The notes under the pieces are model-generated. The model had not been told where the DNA came from and did not search any database. It was given only the letters and a program-made list of their open reading frames with translations. The position numbers and the translations under genes were made by a program. From Candidatus Bipolaricaulota bacterium (lineage in GTDB: Bacteria; Bipolaricaulota; Bipolaricaulia; UBA7950; UBA9294), in the NCBI GenBank assembly GCA_026390345.1, contig JAPLGD010000035.1, positions 1-43,102 of the forward strand: DNA of 43,102 nucleotides, written 5' to 3'. Below are positions 1-7,363 of this stretch, one piece after another. Positions within the stretch are counted from its first letter, which is position 1. Every line of letters begins with the position of its first letter.

Positions 1-834
1 CGCCGCTTCGTGAAGCCGCTCGAGCTTGACGCGACCCTCGTCGACTCTGCGCTCGGCCTTCATCTGCTCGCGGACGTCCCTCACCACGGCGAGGAGGTGG
101 GGCGCGCCGCGGAACACGAACGGCCCGCCGTGGACTTCCACGTCCAGGGACGTTCCGTCCTTGCAGAGGTTCACGGAGCGCGCGAGGAACCGACCGGTCT
201 TCTCGATCGAGGCGCGGAAGTTCGAGAAGCCGTGGTAGTAGTCCGGGTGAATAACCGCTCGAGCGGGAAGCCCCACGAGTTCCCGGGCGGCGTAGCCGTA
301 CATCCGGCACGCGTTGGGGTTGGCCTCAACGATGGTCTCTTCCAGGTCGAGCACGAAGATCGCGTCGGTCGTCGACTCGAAGATGCTTCGGTAGCGGGCC
401 TCGCTTTCGGCGAGGGCGTGCTCCTTCTCGACCCGATCGGTGATGTCGTGGTTGATGGAGATGTGAAGGGTCTCAGGATTCTTCTGGAAAGGGATGACGA
501 CGATCTCCTCCGAGTAGATCGTGCCGTCCTTCCGCTGCTTCCTCTCCACGAAGCGCTCGCTTCCTCCGAGGGCCAGCCGCGCTGTGGCGGCCGTCGTGTC
601 GGGGTTGTCGCCCGCGGGGATCATGTCGGTGACAGTGCCTTTGCCGACGAGTTCCTTCCTCGAGTACCCAGTCTGGTGGACGGCGGCGGCGTTGCAGGCA
701 AGGATCCTGCCGGATTCGGTGTGGACGAGGTACGCGGCGTCGGCCATCGCCTCGAACAGCTGCGCGAAGCGCTCCTCGATGGTCCGTCTCGCCGTGCCTT
801 CGTCCGCGGGAGTCTTCCCCCTTTGTTCTCGCAT
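1..834 (-). CDS. PAS-domain sensor protein, C-terminus beyond left edge
   Basis: An open frame runs from ATG at 834 to the window edge, giving the first 278 residues of a longer protein. Two PAS domains are readable: about residues 20-135 (with the NAAAVHQTGYSRKELVG signature and DITDR at the end) and about 147-257 (NPNACRMYGYAARELVG, ending VVRDVRE). A charged helix (ERRVDEGRVKLERL) follows, typical of the linker before a histidine kinase, GGDEF or another output domain, but the output lies outside the window. No signal peptide or membrane segment is seen, so it is probably a cytoplasmic sensor of a small ligand, redox state or light. The nature of the output domain cannot be decided here. 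Confidence 0.85.
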   Translation of the reverse strand, partial: MREQRGKTPADEGTARRTIEERFAQLFEAMADAAYLVHTESGRILACNAAAVHQTGYSRKELVGKGTVTDMIPAGDNPDTTAATARLALGGSERFVERKQRKDGTIYSEEIVVIPFQKNPETLHISINHDITDRVEKEHALAESEARYRSIFESTTDAIFVLDLEETIVEANPNACRMYGYAARELVGLPARAVIHPDYYHGFSNFRASIEKTGRFLARSVNLCKDGTSLDVEVHGGPFVFRGAPHLLAVVRDVREQMKAERRVDEGRVKLERLHEAA

Positions 835-857
835 TCCCCACCCCCACCGCGGGGACC

Positions 858-886
858 ATTCTAGCCTCTTCGCCAAGCCGTGTGGA
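858..886 (-). promoter_or_regulatory. candidate sigma-70 promoter of the PAS sensor gene
   Basis: Read on the minus strand, TCCACA (886-881) and TAGAAT (863-858) are separated by 17 bp, upstream of the ATG at 834. TAGAAT matches the -10 consensus at five of six positions; the -35 match is four of six. This is a sequence match only. Confidence 0.4.
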
Positions 887-932
887 GTCCGCGCGCGCGC
901 CCTTCGGCCTTTGTTATCCGGGCTCGGCGCAG

Positions 933-950
933 CCTCGTTGCGCAACAAGG
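933..950. repeat. near-perfect palindrome downstream of the GyrI-like gene
   Basis: An 18-bp palindrome with one mismatched pair, centred on TTGCGCAA, lies between the stop of the gene reading from 2189 and the promoter of the PAS gene. It could be a terminator stem without a T tract or an operator. Confidence 0.35.
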
Positions 951-984
951 CGTTGACGCGGACTCGTCTGCTCTCGTCTTCAGA

Positions 985-2189
985 CTAGATGTACCCGTCG
1001 GGAATCACGACGCCGAAGACGCAGGAGTCCTTGCCCTCGAGCATTGTCTGGATCAGGCGCACTTCAGGGGTCTCGCGGAAGATGATGGCCCACTCCTGGG
1101 CGTACCAGCCGCCGGAGCAGTGACAGAACGTGCCTTGCCCTCGAGCATTGTCTGGATCAGGCGCACTTCAGGGGTCTCGCGGAAGATGATGGCCCACTCC
1201 TGGGCGTACCAGCCGCCGGAGCAGTGACAGAACGTGCGGGACACCCGGTCGCCGCGGCGGATCGCGTCGCGGACAAGCGGACAGAAGCACGCCTCGTAGC
1301 GCTTCTCGGCCGGCGTCTGCGCCCTTTCGTATTCCTCCGGCCGCGCCGGCCGGCGCTCGATCATGAGCAGGGGCTCGGGGCCGGACTCGTCGATCCAGTA
1401 GTTGTTGCCGAGGAGCTTCTCGTCGGTGATCTTCGTGACGAGCTTCCGGAGGTCCTTGCCGACCTCCTCCCACACGGCTTCGATGATCATCCCGCTCTGG
1501 ACGATGTAGTGGTGGGCGCAGCGGTTGAGGATACAGGCCCGATCCCGGTCCTTGGGGACCTCGCGGTCGAGACGATCGATCGCTCCTGGGACCCACGCAA
1601 TGACGCGCCCCCCGTCGAGGGTTTCCACCATTCCCTCGCTTCCCGCCATCACCCGGCGCGCGGCTTCGGGCCCGGCGATCCGCTTCGTGCCCTGCTCGAG
1701 CGCCTCGAGCCACATCGGCGTGTGGTACGAGTATTGAACTTCGGTCACGTACCGCTCGGCCTCTTCCCCGTGCTTTTCTGGGCCCTCGTGATAGAGGAAC
1801 CGCTCCGGATCGTCGCCGACGAGGACGTTTCGCTCGTTGACGAAGCGGACGAACTTGCGTCGCGTGTCGATCAGGTTCGTTCCTTCGGCGCCGCCGACGA
1901 TCGGTCCGACGTGGCTGAACGAGAACATCGGGAGCCCCGGCAGGGTCTTCGACGTGAAGCCGCTCCGGCGCACGTTCTTCGCCACGGGGAACGCGATCTC
2001 ATAGTCGATCTTCCCGTCGCGCGGAAACCCGAGGCGTAGGGCTATAGGGGGCCCTGCGAGGACGTTGGCGACCGCCGGGCGCAGCTCTGCGATGGCCGAG
2101 AGGATCTCTCCCTGCCCCGCAACTTGCCGGAGCGTCGCAAGAACGTAGAGCGGCGCGACATGCTGCACCGTGATTTCGGACGTCTCCAT
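985..2189 (-). pseudogene. GyrI-like ligand-binding / Cys-rich C-terminal domain protein, frameshifted by a 104-bp tandem duplication
   Basis: The N-terminal part (about residues 10-155) looks like the GyrI/AraC effector-binding fold: a DYEIAFPV strand, LPGLPMFSFSHVG and a RKFVRFVNERN helix. The C-terminal half has a Cys-rich stretch (ACFCPLVRDAI...TFCHCSGGWYAQEW) like small DUF6144-type domains. The reading frame is lost after LEGK, where a direct repeat with a 104-bp period (copies 1029-1133 and 1133-1237) shifts the frame. As it stands the protein ends with a spurious tail at 1053. Removing one repeat unit gives an intact 366-residue protein ending GVVIPDGYI with stop TAG at 987-985 (1101 bp, exactly divisible by three). 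It is a recent mutation, phase variation or an assembly error. The biochemical role is unknown; ligand binding is inferred from the fold. Confidence 0.75.
1029..1237. repeat. perfect tandem duplication, 104-bp period
   Basis: Bases 1029-1133 recur without mismatch at 1133-1237. The unit lies wholly inside the 3' part of the minus-strand GyrI-like gene. Because 104 is not a multiple of three, it frameshifts that gene. Absence of any mismatch means it is recent or artefactual. Confidence 0.95.
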
Positions 2190-2318
2190 GGTCTCCCTCC
2201 GTCAGGCCGCGCGATGACGATCCCCGCTCGGCACCGATCAGTATCCCCTCCTAGCGTCTCAGGATCGTCCCGAGCCCGAGGCGTTGCGCCGCGTGACGCC
2301 GAGCGAGATCATGGTTCC

Positions 2319-3176
2319 ATGGTTGAGCTGCGATCGGTCGATGTGGTCCGGATCCATGCGGCGTTTCTCGAAGCGTTCGCCGACTACGCCATGGGTTCCC
2401 CCGCCGGCCTCACCGAGGAGCGCTTGCTCTTGCGCATGCGGAAGAACGCCGTGGACTACGATCTGTCCGTCGGTGCCTACGAGGACGGACGGATGGTCGG
2501 ATTCACCCTCATCGGAGTCGATGCGTGGGGCGGCCGCCGGGTCGCTTACGACGCCGGTACGGGAATCCTCGCCGCGTACCGTGGCCGCGGGCTAGCTCGC
2601 CGCATGTTCGAGCACGCCCTCCCCGCGCTCGCCGATTGCGGCGTCGAGGAGTTCGTCCTTGAGGTGTTGCAGGAGAACGAGCCGGCGATCAAGGCCTACG
2701 GGAAGACCGGCTTCGAGACGACGCGGGAGCTTCGCTCCTTCGGCGCGCCGACGGTGGCGATGGTTGAGGGCAACTCGCCCGATTGGGCTCTACGCCCTAT
2801 CGATCCCGCGCAGTTTGAGCGCGTCGCGGAGGAGATCGATTGGCTGCCGTCGTTCGAGAACCGGATTTCGGCGGTGCGTTCGATTCCAGACGACGTCTCG
2901 CTGGTCGGCGCGTTCGATGGGGACGAGTGCGTCGGGGCGTACGCGTACTCCGCGCCGCTCCGCTGGCTCTTGTCTCTCGTGGTGCGACGATCGCACCGCT
3001 GCCGCGGGGTAGGCCGTGCCCTCCTCATTCACGCGGCGTCGCATGTCCCGGAAGGCGTGACGCGCGTCGCGGCGCTGAACGTCGACGGAACGGACCTCGG
3101 GATGCAGGAATTCCTTGCCCGACTCGGCTTCTCCCCCCTCGTCAACCAGTTCGAGATGAGACGCCCCGTCTTCTAG
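2319..3176 (+). CDS. tandem-domain GNAT N-acetyltransferase
   Basis: A 285-residue protein with two GNAT folds. The first (about 1-150) has the acetyl-CoA pyrophosphate-binding motif in YRGRGLARRMFEHAL followed by the NEPAIKAYGKTGFE helix that ends the fold. The second (about 160-285) has the equivalent HRCRGVGRALLIHA. Such proteins transfer an acetyl group from acetyl-CoA to an amine on a small molecule or protein; the substrate cannot be read from the sequence. The ATG at 2319 is chosen because homology to the fold begins right after it; the frame is open further upstream, but that part looks non-coding. There is no strong Shine-Dalgarno sequence. The TAG stop sits in the first CTAG of a hairpin array. 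Confidence 0.85.
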   Translation: MVELRSVDVVRIHAAFLEAFADYAMGSPAGLTEERLLLRMRKNAVDYDLSVGAYEDGRMVGFTLIGVDAWGGRRVAYDAGTGILAAYRGRGLARRMFEHALPALADCGVEEFVLEVLQENEPAIKAYGKTGFETTRELRSFGAPTVAMVEGNSPDWALRPIDPAQFERVAEEIDWLPSFENRISAVRSIPDDVSLVGAFDGDECVGAYAYSAPLRWLLSLVVRRSHRCRGVGRALLIHAASHVPEGVTRVAALNVDGTDLGMQEFLARLGFSPLVNQFEMRRPVF

Positions 3177-3312
3177 GCGCACGCAGACGCAGATGTGCGC
3201 CCGTTTTCTAGGCGCGCGTGACTGAGCCAGCGCGTCCAGTCTCCTAGGCACCATGCTAGCGCGTCCAGTCTCCTAGGCGCACGTAGACGCAGAAGTGCGC
3301 CCAATTGCCTAG
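3173..3312. repeat. CTAG-delimited stem-loop array 1
   Basis: CTAG occurs at 3173, 3208, 3244, 3256, 3273 and 3309, marking units of about 29-36 bp. Units at 3173 and 3273 are near copies with a perfect 7-bp stem GGCGCAC/GTGCGCC and a 12-base loop. The units at 3208 and 3244 share GCGCGTCCAGTCTC before the next CTAG but have weaker stems. After the first stem comes CGTTTT and then CTAG, like a terminator tail. The array fills the gap between the convergent acetyltransferase (+) and flavin-reductase-like gene (-). The stop codon of the acetyltransferase is part of the first CTAG. Confidence 0.75.
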
Positions 3313-3337
3313 GCGATCGGGACCGCACGAGCCGATC

Positions 3338-3793
3338 TCACGCGCCGCGGAGCACCTCGTCGAGGAGGAGCGGCTCTCCGCCCTGTTCCTCCACCGGAGC
3401 GAGGATCTCGACCAAGACGCCGCGGGTCGCGTCGCCCGCGGCCACGTCGAGGAACCGCTCGACGCGACAGCGCATGCGTTTCTTTGCCCGAGCGAGCCAG
3501 GTGACGCCCGATCGCGTCTCGAGCGCGACGCCGGCCAGTTTGTCGACGGCGCGGGAGTGCTTCGTCCCGGCCAGGCGTGCGAGATCCAGCTGCTCACGCA
3601 GAAGGACGTTCAGGGAGAACTCCGTGCCCTCTCGCAGCACTTTGCCCGTCTCGCTCTGGCCGCCGATGCACAGGATTGCGTACCGATCGGACACCTGAGT
3701 CGCCCACGAGCAGACCATCGAGTACGTACGACCCGCATCCTGGACAATGATGAGGTAGCAGCCGTAGATGAGAGGGCTTCCTGCTTCCGCCAT
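3338..3793 (-). CDS. flavin reductase-like (FMN-binding split barrel) protein
   Basis: A 151-residue protein. The segment SMVCSWATQVSDRYAILCIG followed by ETGKVLREGTEFSLNVL matches the core of flavin reductase-like domains, which bind FMN in a split beta-barrel and reduce flavin or act as flavoredoxin-like electron carriers. It is at the short end for the family. Good ribosome binding site GGAGGTGA precedes the ATG at 3793. It lies 48 bp downstream of the zinc-ribbon gene on the same strand, so the two are probably co-transcribed from the promoter near 4160. The substrate or partner is not evident. A second protein of this fold is at 8135-8707. Confidence 0.7.
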   Translation of the reverse strand: MAEAGSPLIYGCYLIIVQDAGRTYSMVCSWATQVSDRYAILCIGGQSETGKVLREGTEFSLNVLLREQLDLARLAGTKHSRAVDKLAGVALETRSGVTWLARAKKRMRCRVERFLDVAAGDATRGVLVEILAPVEEQGGEPLLLDEVLRGA

Positions 3794-3841
3794 ACCGTCA
3801 CCTCCGCGAGTTCTTGCACCCCGCCGGCGCGGGGCGTCCAG

Positions 3842-4102
3842 CTAGTCGTCGGTCGCCGTCTTGGAAGAAGCAGCCATCGGCTCTTGTTCCTTGTCATGTC
3901 CCTCTCGAGAGCCGTTCCCGCGACGACCGTGGTCGGTCTTGTAGTAGCCGCTCCCTTTGAAGTGTACGGCGACGTGAGGAGGAAGGCGCCGAGTCTTCGG
4001 ACTGCCGCACGCCGGGCAAGCTGTGGCGTCGGCGGACGCGGCAGCTTCAAGCGTCCGAAAGCGGTTTCCGCAAGCTTGGCATTCGTTTCGACGGAGCGGC
4101 AT
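3842..4102 (-). CDS. FmdB-family zinc-ribbon protein
   Basis: An 86-residue protein with two CxxC knuckles (C8/C11 in CQAC and C28/C31 in CPAC) that would bind one zinc ion, followed by VHFKGSGYYKTDHGR, the characteristic end of FmdB-type putative regulatory zinc ribbons, and a charged, probably disordered tail. Members are usually small and of unproven function; the name comes from a regulator of formamidase expression. The start ATG at 4102 is supported by GGGAGG just upstream and by the typical MP(L/I) opening of the family. First gene of a probable two-gene unit with the flavin-reductase-like protein. Confidence 0.75.
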   Translation of the reverse strand: MPLRRNECQACGNRFRTLEAAASADATACPACGSPKTRRLPPHVAVHFKGSGYYKTDHGRRGNGSREGHDKEQEPMAASSKTATDD

Positions 4103-4158
4103 GATCCTCCCAGGCGCGAGCGCAACCTGTCTGGCACTCTCGCACCTTAACTGCTAGA

Positions 4159-4187
4159 ATACTACGAGAGCCCTGCCTCTTCGTCAA
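4159..4187 (-). promoter_or_regulatory. candidate sigma-70 promoter of the zinc-ribbon/flavin reductase unit
   Basis: On the minus strand TTGACG (4187-4182) and TAGTAT (4164-4159) are spaced by exactly 17 bp, giving a leader of about 50 nt before the ATG at 4102. The -35 box matches five of six consensus bases. Confidence 0.55.
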
Positions 4188-4240
4188 CCGTGTTCTTGTC
4201 TCCACCGAAGAAGGCGACGCCTACAGCGCAGGAGGGCGAG

Positions 4241-4891
4241 TCATGCGGCGCGCACGAGCCTGAATCCGTGCGACAGACGACGCACATAGACGACCTCACC
4301 GATCGGTCCCTCAGGACCAAAGTAGCGAGCGCAGATGCGCACGGCCCTCGCGAGGCGGTCTTCGGCGGGCTTCTCTCCCGTCATGGCCTCACGGAACGCC
4401 GCCAGCTCCCGGGACCCGCGAGGCGGGACCTGTCCGACTGAGGCGACGTGCGGGCCCGTCGACGCGTTCTCTTCCGTGATCCACAGGGGCAACTGCCAGG
4501 CCGCCAGTGCCGGAGAGTCGACGCGGTGTCCCCCGAGGAGCACCGACGGAATCCTGCCCACGCGGTCGGTCGGCGCAACGCGTCGCAGCATCCATTGCAG
4601 AACCCGGGTGACCTCCGCCCGTGCGTCCTCGTAGTTGATGTCGATCGGGCACCGAGCCTGGCACGATTGCAGGAGATCGGCCGGGTGGGTGCCGCGGCAG
4701 CGGATGCCGAGGGATGTCAAGACGTGGCGCAGCGCGTCCGTCGGGCCGGCCAGGCCGATGCACAGCTCAGCGTTGAGTGCGAGCGTCTTCGGCGCGTTGT
4801 CAACCATGACCGAGAGGTCCTCGGCGAGCACGCGGCCGTCGCACGCCATGACGATGTCTTGGTTCTCGCGCACCGCTATGACGAGACTCAT
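4241..4891 (-). CDS. stand-alone proteasome-fold Ntn hydrolase
   Basis: A 216-residue protein beginning MSLVIAVRENQDIVMACDGR, the first strands of the 20S proteasome/HslV fold. If Met1 is removed, Ser2 becomes the N-terminal nucleophile. The aspartate of CDGR is then residue 17 and the lysine of NAPKTLALN residue 34, close to the Thr1/Asp17/Lys33 arrangement of proteasome beta subunits. AELCIGLAGPTDAL fits the family's conserved IGLAG loop region. No partner alpha subunit, HslU or Mpa-like ATPase is adjacent. Related bacterial single-gene proteins exist with no known substrate. Whether this one processes itself and is active is inference. Confidence 0.65.
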   Translation of the reverse strand: MSLVIAVRENQDIVMACDGRVLAEDLSVMVDNAPKTLALNAELCIGLAGPTDALRHVLTSLGIRCRGTHPADLLQSCQARCPIDINYEDARAEVTRVLQWMLRRVAPTDRVGRIPSVLLGGHRVDSPALAAWQLPLWITEENASTGPHVASVGQVPPRGSRELAAFREAMTGEKPAEDRLARAVRICARYFGPEGPIGEVVYVRRLSHGFRLVRAA

Positions 4892-5354
4892 TTGCCGTCA
4901 CGATACTCCACGAAACGGCGCGGAAGAAGAGGAGGGAGCAGGAAGGGGAGGCGTCTGCGAGTTCCCTAGAAATGAGGGCCGCCAGGTTGTCGCGTCTTGG
5001 CCACGCCGTATTCCCTGGCGGTTATAGGGCTCTCAGGGACCCCCCTCACCTGTCCAGTATTCCCGCGAACTTCGCGGGCGACCGGACAAAGCCAAACCCC
5101 ATCGTGGACGTTCGACACCTGAGCGAAAGGGGCGTTCGATCGCTCTGTCCTGACCAGCGAGGATGCGGCTCACCCCGGCGCGCCCCTTCGGCCTGGGCGG
5201 GATCAGACAGTCGTACAGGCTTCGTGAGAGCAGATTCCTTCTGGAATCAAAGCGGCCGAGTCACCCTTTGGAGGGTCCGTCGACGCGACGTTGCGTGCGG
5301 TTTCGACGGGACGATCGGCGCGACGTGAAGTGCGCCGAGAGGAGGGGAGAACGT
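4892..5354. other. 463-bp gap with stem-loops, no gene recognised
   Basis: The region lies upstream of both the minus-strand proteasome-fold gene and the plus-strand exported protein. It contains a strong stem-loop at 5051-5088: CCCGCGAA/TTCGCGGG (8 bp) enclosed by TGTCC/GGACA. No frame encodes a recognisable protein. It could hold a structured leader or small RNA, but I could not match it to a riboswitch class. Confidence 0.4.
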
Positions 5355-5972
5355 ATGAAAGGACGACGGCATCCTGCGTTTCAGAGCGTGCTTGTCCCGC
5401 ACGACACGGGACACGGCGCCATCGGATACTCGTCCCGAGAGCGACGGCGCTCGCTGCCTTGGCAGGAGCTCCTCCTGTTTGTCGCCCTGATCGGGCTGGT
5501 GGCTTTTGCGTACGTGCTCCTCACCGCGGAGTCCTCCTCGGCTCCGACCTTGTCCATCCTCGCTCCGGCTCCCGATGCTGCGATTCCTGCGGGAGCGGTG
5601 ACCGTGACGGTGCGCGCCTTTCACGCAGATCGGCTTCTCGGGAGCGGAGGGTACCACTTGCACTACTACCTCGACGCCGAGCCCCCGACCGCGCCGGGCC
5701 GTCCCGCTCTGACGGAGTCGGCGTCGTGCTTCAGTACGGGGGAGACGTCTCACACGTGGAAGCTCGTGGGTTCAGGATGGCATCGACTGTCCGCGCAACT
5801 CGTCCGCGCCAACGACGCGCCGCTCTCTCCTGCGGTTGTTGCGACCGTCAACGTGCGGGTCCCTGCATCGACGTCGGCCGCAGTCTGGACCCCGACCGGG
5901 GTTGGGACCCCATCGGCGAGCGGAGTTCCCGCCACCTCCCCCTCCAGACCAAGCTCGGACGGAGGCTGCTAG
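5355..5972 (+). CDS. membrane-anchored extracytoplasmic protein of unknown function
   Basis: A 205-residue protein with a short charged cytoplasmic N-terminus, one hydrophobic segment at about residues 35-57 (ELLLFVALIGLVAFAYVLL) and an exported domain containing GYHLHYYLDAEPPTAPGRP and SHTWKLVGSGWHRLSAQLV. This pattern recalls Ig- or cupredoxin-like beta domains such as DUF4399/DUF6130, which carry an HxHxYxD strand. The C-terminal 35 residues are Ser/Thr/Pro-rich and end in Cys. Start at 5355 is fixed by GGAGGGGAGA five bases upstream; the frame stays open for 64 more codons but those look non-coding. Function unknown; possibly metal-binding or cell-surface. Confidence 0.6.
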   Translation: MKGRRHPAFQSVLVPHDTGHGAIGYSSRERRRSLPWQELLLFVALIGLVAFAYVLLTAESSSAPTLSILAPAPDAAIPAGAVTVTVRAFHADRLLGSGGYHLHYYLDAEPPTAPGRPALTESASCFSTGETSHTWKLVGSGWHRLSAQLVRANDAPLSPAVVATVNVRVPASTSAAVWTPTGVGTPSASGVPATSPSRPSSDGGC

Positions 5973-6082
5973 CGAATCGGAGCCGATCGGCTCGAGGTCG
6001 ACGTCGCTCGCACCTCTTCGCTACCATCCCGTTTGCCGGTCCATCGTGCCGGCCCTGCCGCTGATCCATCGAAGGAGAGGGC

Positions 6083-7363
6083 ATGCGGGTGTTCGGAATC
6101 GTCGGGTCGATGAGAGCGAACGGTCACACGACGGCCCTCGTACGCCGCGTTGTGGAGGCGATGGAAAGCGCCTCCACGGGCCTCGAGGTCGAGGTCGTCC
6201 AGGCGGCGGAGTGGACGTTCGCCCCGTGTCGAGTCACGTGCTCAACGTACTGCTCGACCCATCCGTACCGCTGCGCGACGACGGACGATGTCGGCGCCGT
6301 CCTCGAGCGAATGATGGAGGCGGACGCCGTCCTTCTCGGAGCGCCGCAGTACTTCCGCGCACCGCCGGCCCACTTCCACGCCTTCATCGAACGAGTTCAG
6401 TCGATGTCCTTCTTCCACGAGGCGGCGGGAGTCTCGCGCACGCCGTCCCCGCTGGCCGACATCCCGTGCGGCCTCGTCGCCGTGGCCGAGTACTCGAACC
6501 CCCACGGGATCCTCGAGTACCTGCACGACTTCTCGACGCTCGTCGGGATGAGGCCGGTTCTGCTCGACGGCTTCCCGTACCTCGGCGTTGGATCGCGTTG
6601 GCTCGGGCCGCTGCCGCCCGACGAGAAGAGCCGTGCGCGTGACCCAAGTCTGGAACGCACAAGGAGGAAGTTCCGTGAATGCACTGGAGGCCATGGCTTC
6701 AAGGCGCAGCATCCGCCGATTCGAGGATCGACCGGTCTCGCGGCAGATCGTGGAGGCCATCCTGCGGGCGGGAACTCAGGCCCCCTCAGGAAAGAATCGC
6801 CAGCCGTGGCGGTTCGTCGTCGTCTCCGGGGACCAGCGGGCGACCATGGTGAAGATCCTGCGGGACGCCGTCGCCGAGGCCAAGAAGCGAGGAGAGAGCG
6901 CGGGAAGCGCGGATGGGACGGCGCTTGTGATGGAGCGCGCGCCGGTGACGGTGTTCGTATTCAGCCCGGAGGGCACAGATCCATGGGCGCCTCGGTCCGT
7001 CGGGCAGGCGTTCCAAGAACTGGTCGACGTCCAGTCCGTGGGAGCAGCGATCGAGAACATGCTCCTGGCGGCGCAGGACCTCGGCCTCGGCTCTCTGTGG
7101 ATTGCGGACGTCTTCTACGCGTACGAGGAGTTGCGGTCCTGGCTCAGGGAGACGGGTCAGATGGTCGCAGCTGTCTCGTTCGGCTATGCCGCGGAGAAGC
7201 CCGTTCCGCGGTCGCGGCGGCCGCTCGGCGAAACCGCGCGTTGGCTCTAGGTTCCTGCACCAGCCGCACCGTTCGATCCACCGGGTGGAGAACTGTGTCC
7301 TTCTCGTCTCTCGTATTCGTTGATACGCTCGTCGGCATTGGAAAGGGGAGGTATTGGCGTTGA
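6083..7363 (+). CDS. NAD(P)H-dependent FMN reductase / iron-sulfur flavoprotein-like, 3' end abnormal
   Basis: The first 190 or so residues are a flavodoxin-fold flavoprotein: MRVFGIVGSMRANGHT (phosphate-binding loop), a Cys cluster PCRVTCSTYCSTHPYRC, then ADAVLLGAPQYFRAPPAHFHAFIER (flavin-ring loop). Such enzymes reduce FMN, quinones or metals with NAD(P)H. GGAGAGGG precedes the ATG. The frame has no stop where the fold should end (near residue 195-200) and runs on through the whole nitroreductase gene to 7363, giving a 426-residue product with a meaningless tail. A TGA at 6676-6678 in the +2 frame overlaps the nitroreductase GTG, so a one-base indel in about 6643-6675 would restore a normal end. 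The functional gene probably spans 6083 to about 6678. Confidence 0.7.
   Translation: MRVFGIVGSMRANGHTTALVRRVVEAMESASTGLEVEVVQAAEWTFAPCRVTCSTYCSTHPYRCATTDDVGAVLERMMEADAVLLGAPQYFRAPPAHFHAFIERVQSMSFFHEAAGVSRTPSPLADIPCGLVAVAEYSNPHGILEYLHDFSTLVGMRPVLLDGFPYLGVGSRWLGPLPPDEKSRARDPSLERTRRKFRECTGGHGFKAQHPPIRGSTGLAADRGGHPAGGNSGPLRKESPAVAVRRRLRGPAGDHGEDPAGRRRRGQEARRERGKRGWDGACDGARAGDGVRIQPGGHRSMGASVRRAGVPRTGRRPVRGSSDREHAPGGAGPRPRLSVDCGRLLRVRGVAVLAQGDGSDGRSCLVRLCRGEARSAVAAAARRNRALALGSCTSRTVRSTGWRTVSFSSLVFVDTLVGIGKGRYWR
6675..7250 (+). CDS. nitroreductase family protein
   Basis: A 191-residue protein with the hallmarks of the FMN-dependent nitroreductase fold: SRRSIRRFEDRPV at the start, APSGKNRQPWRFVVV (FMN-binding) at about residues 36-50, and QSVGAAIENMLLAAQDLGLGSLW in the dimer/FMN core. 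These enzymes reduce nitroaromatics, quinones or flavins with NAD(P)H; some dehalogenate or act in flavin metabolism. The GTG start at 6675 has AGGAGG seven bases upstream. It probably forms an operon with the FMN reductase upstream, and the two may share electron donors. The specific substrate is unknown. Confidence 0.85.
   Translation: MNALEAMASRRSIRRFEDRPVSRQIVEAILRAGTQAPSGKNRQPWRFVVVSGDQRATMVKILRDAVAEAKKRGESAGSADGTALVMERAPVTVFVFSPEGTDPWAPRSVGQAFQELVDVQSVGAAIENMLLAAQDLGLGSLWIADVFYAYEELRSWLRETGQMVAAVSFGYAAEKPVPRSRRPLGETARWL

Noticed and set aside
10-864. Plus-strand open frame of 284 codons
   Set aside because: It is the antisense of the PAS-domain gene; the minus-strand product has two clear PAS domains, while this product has no recognisable fold.
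5040-5130. c-di-GMP-I riboswitch suggested by GGACAAAGCC
   Set aside because: The other conserved blocks (GCAAACC before it and the GTAG...AGC...GG segment after it) are not found.
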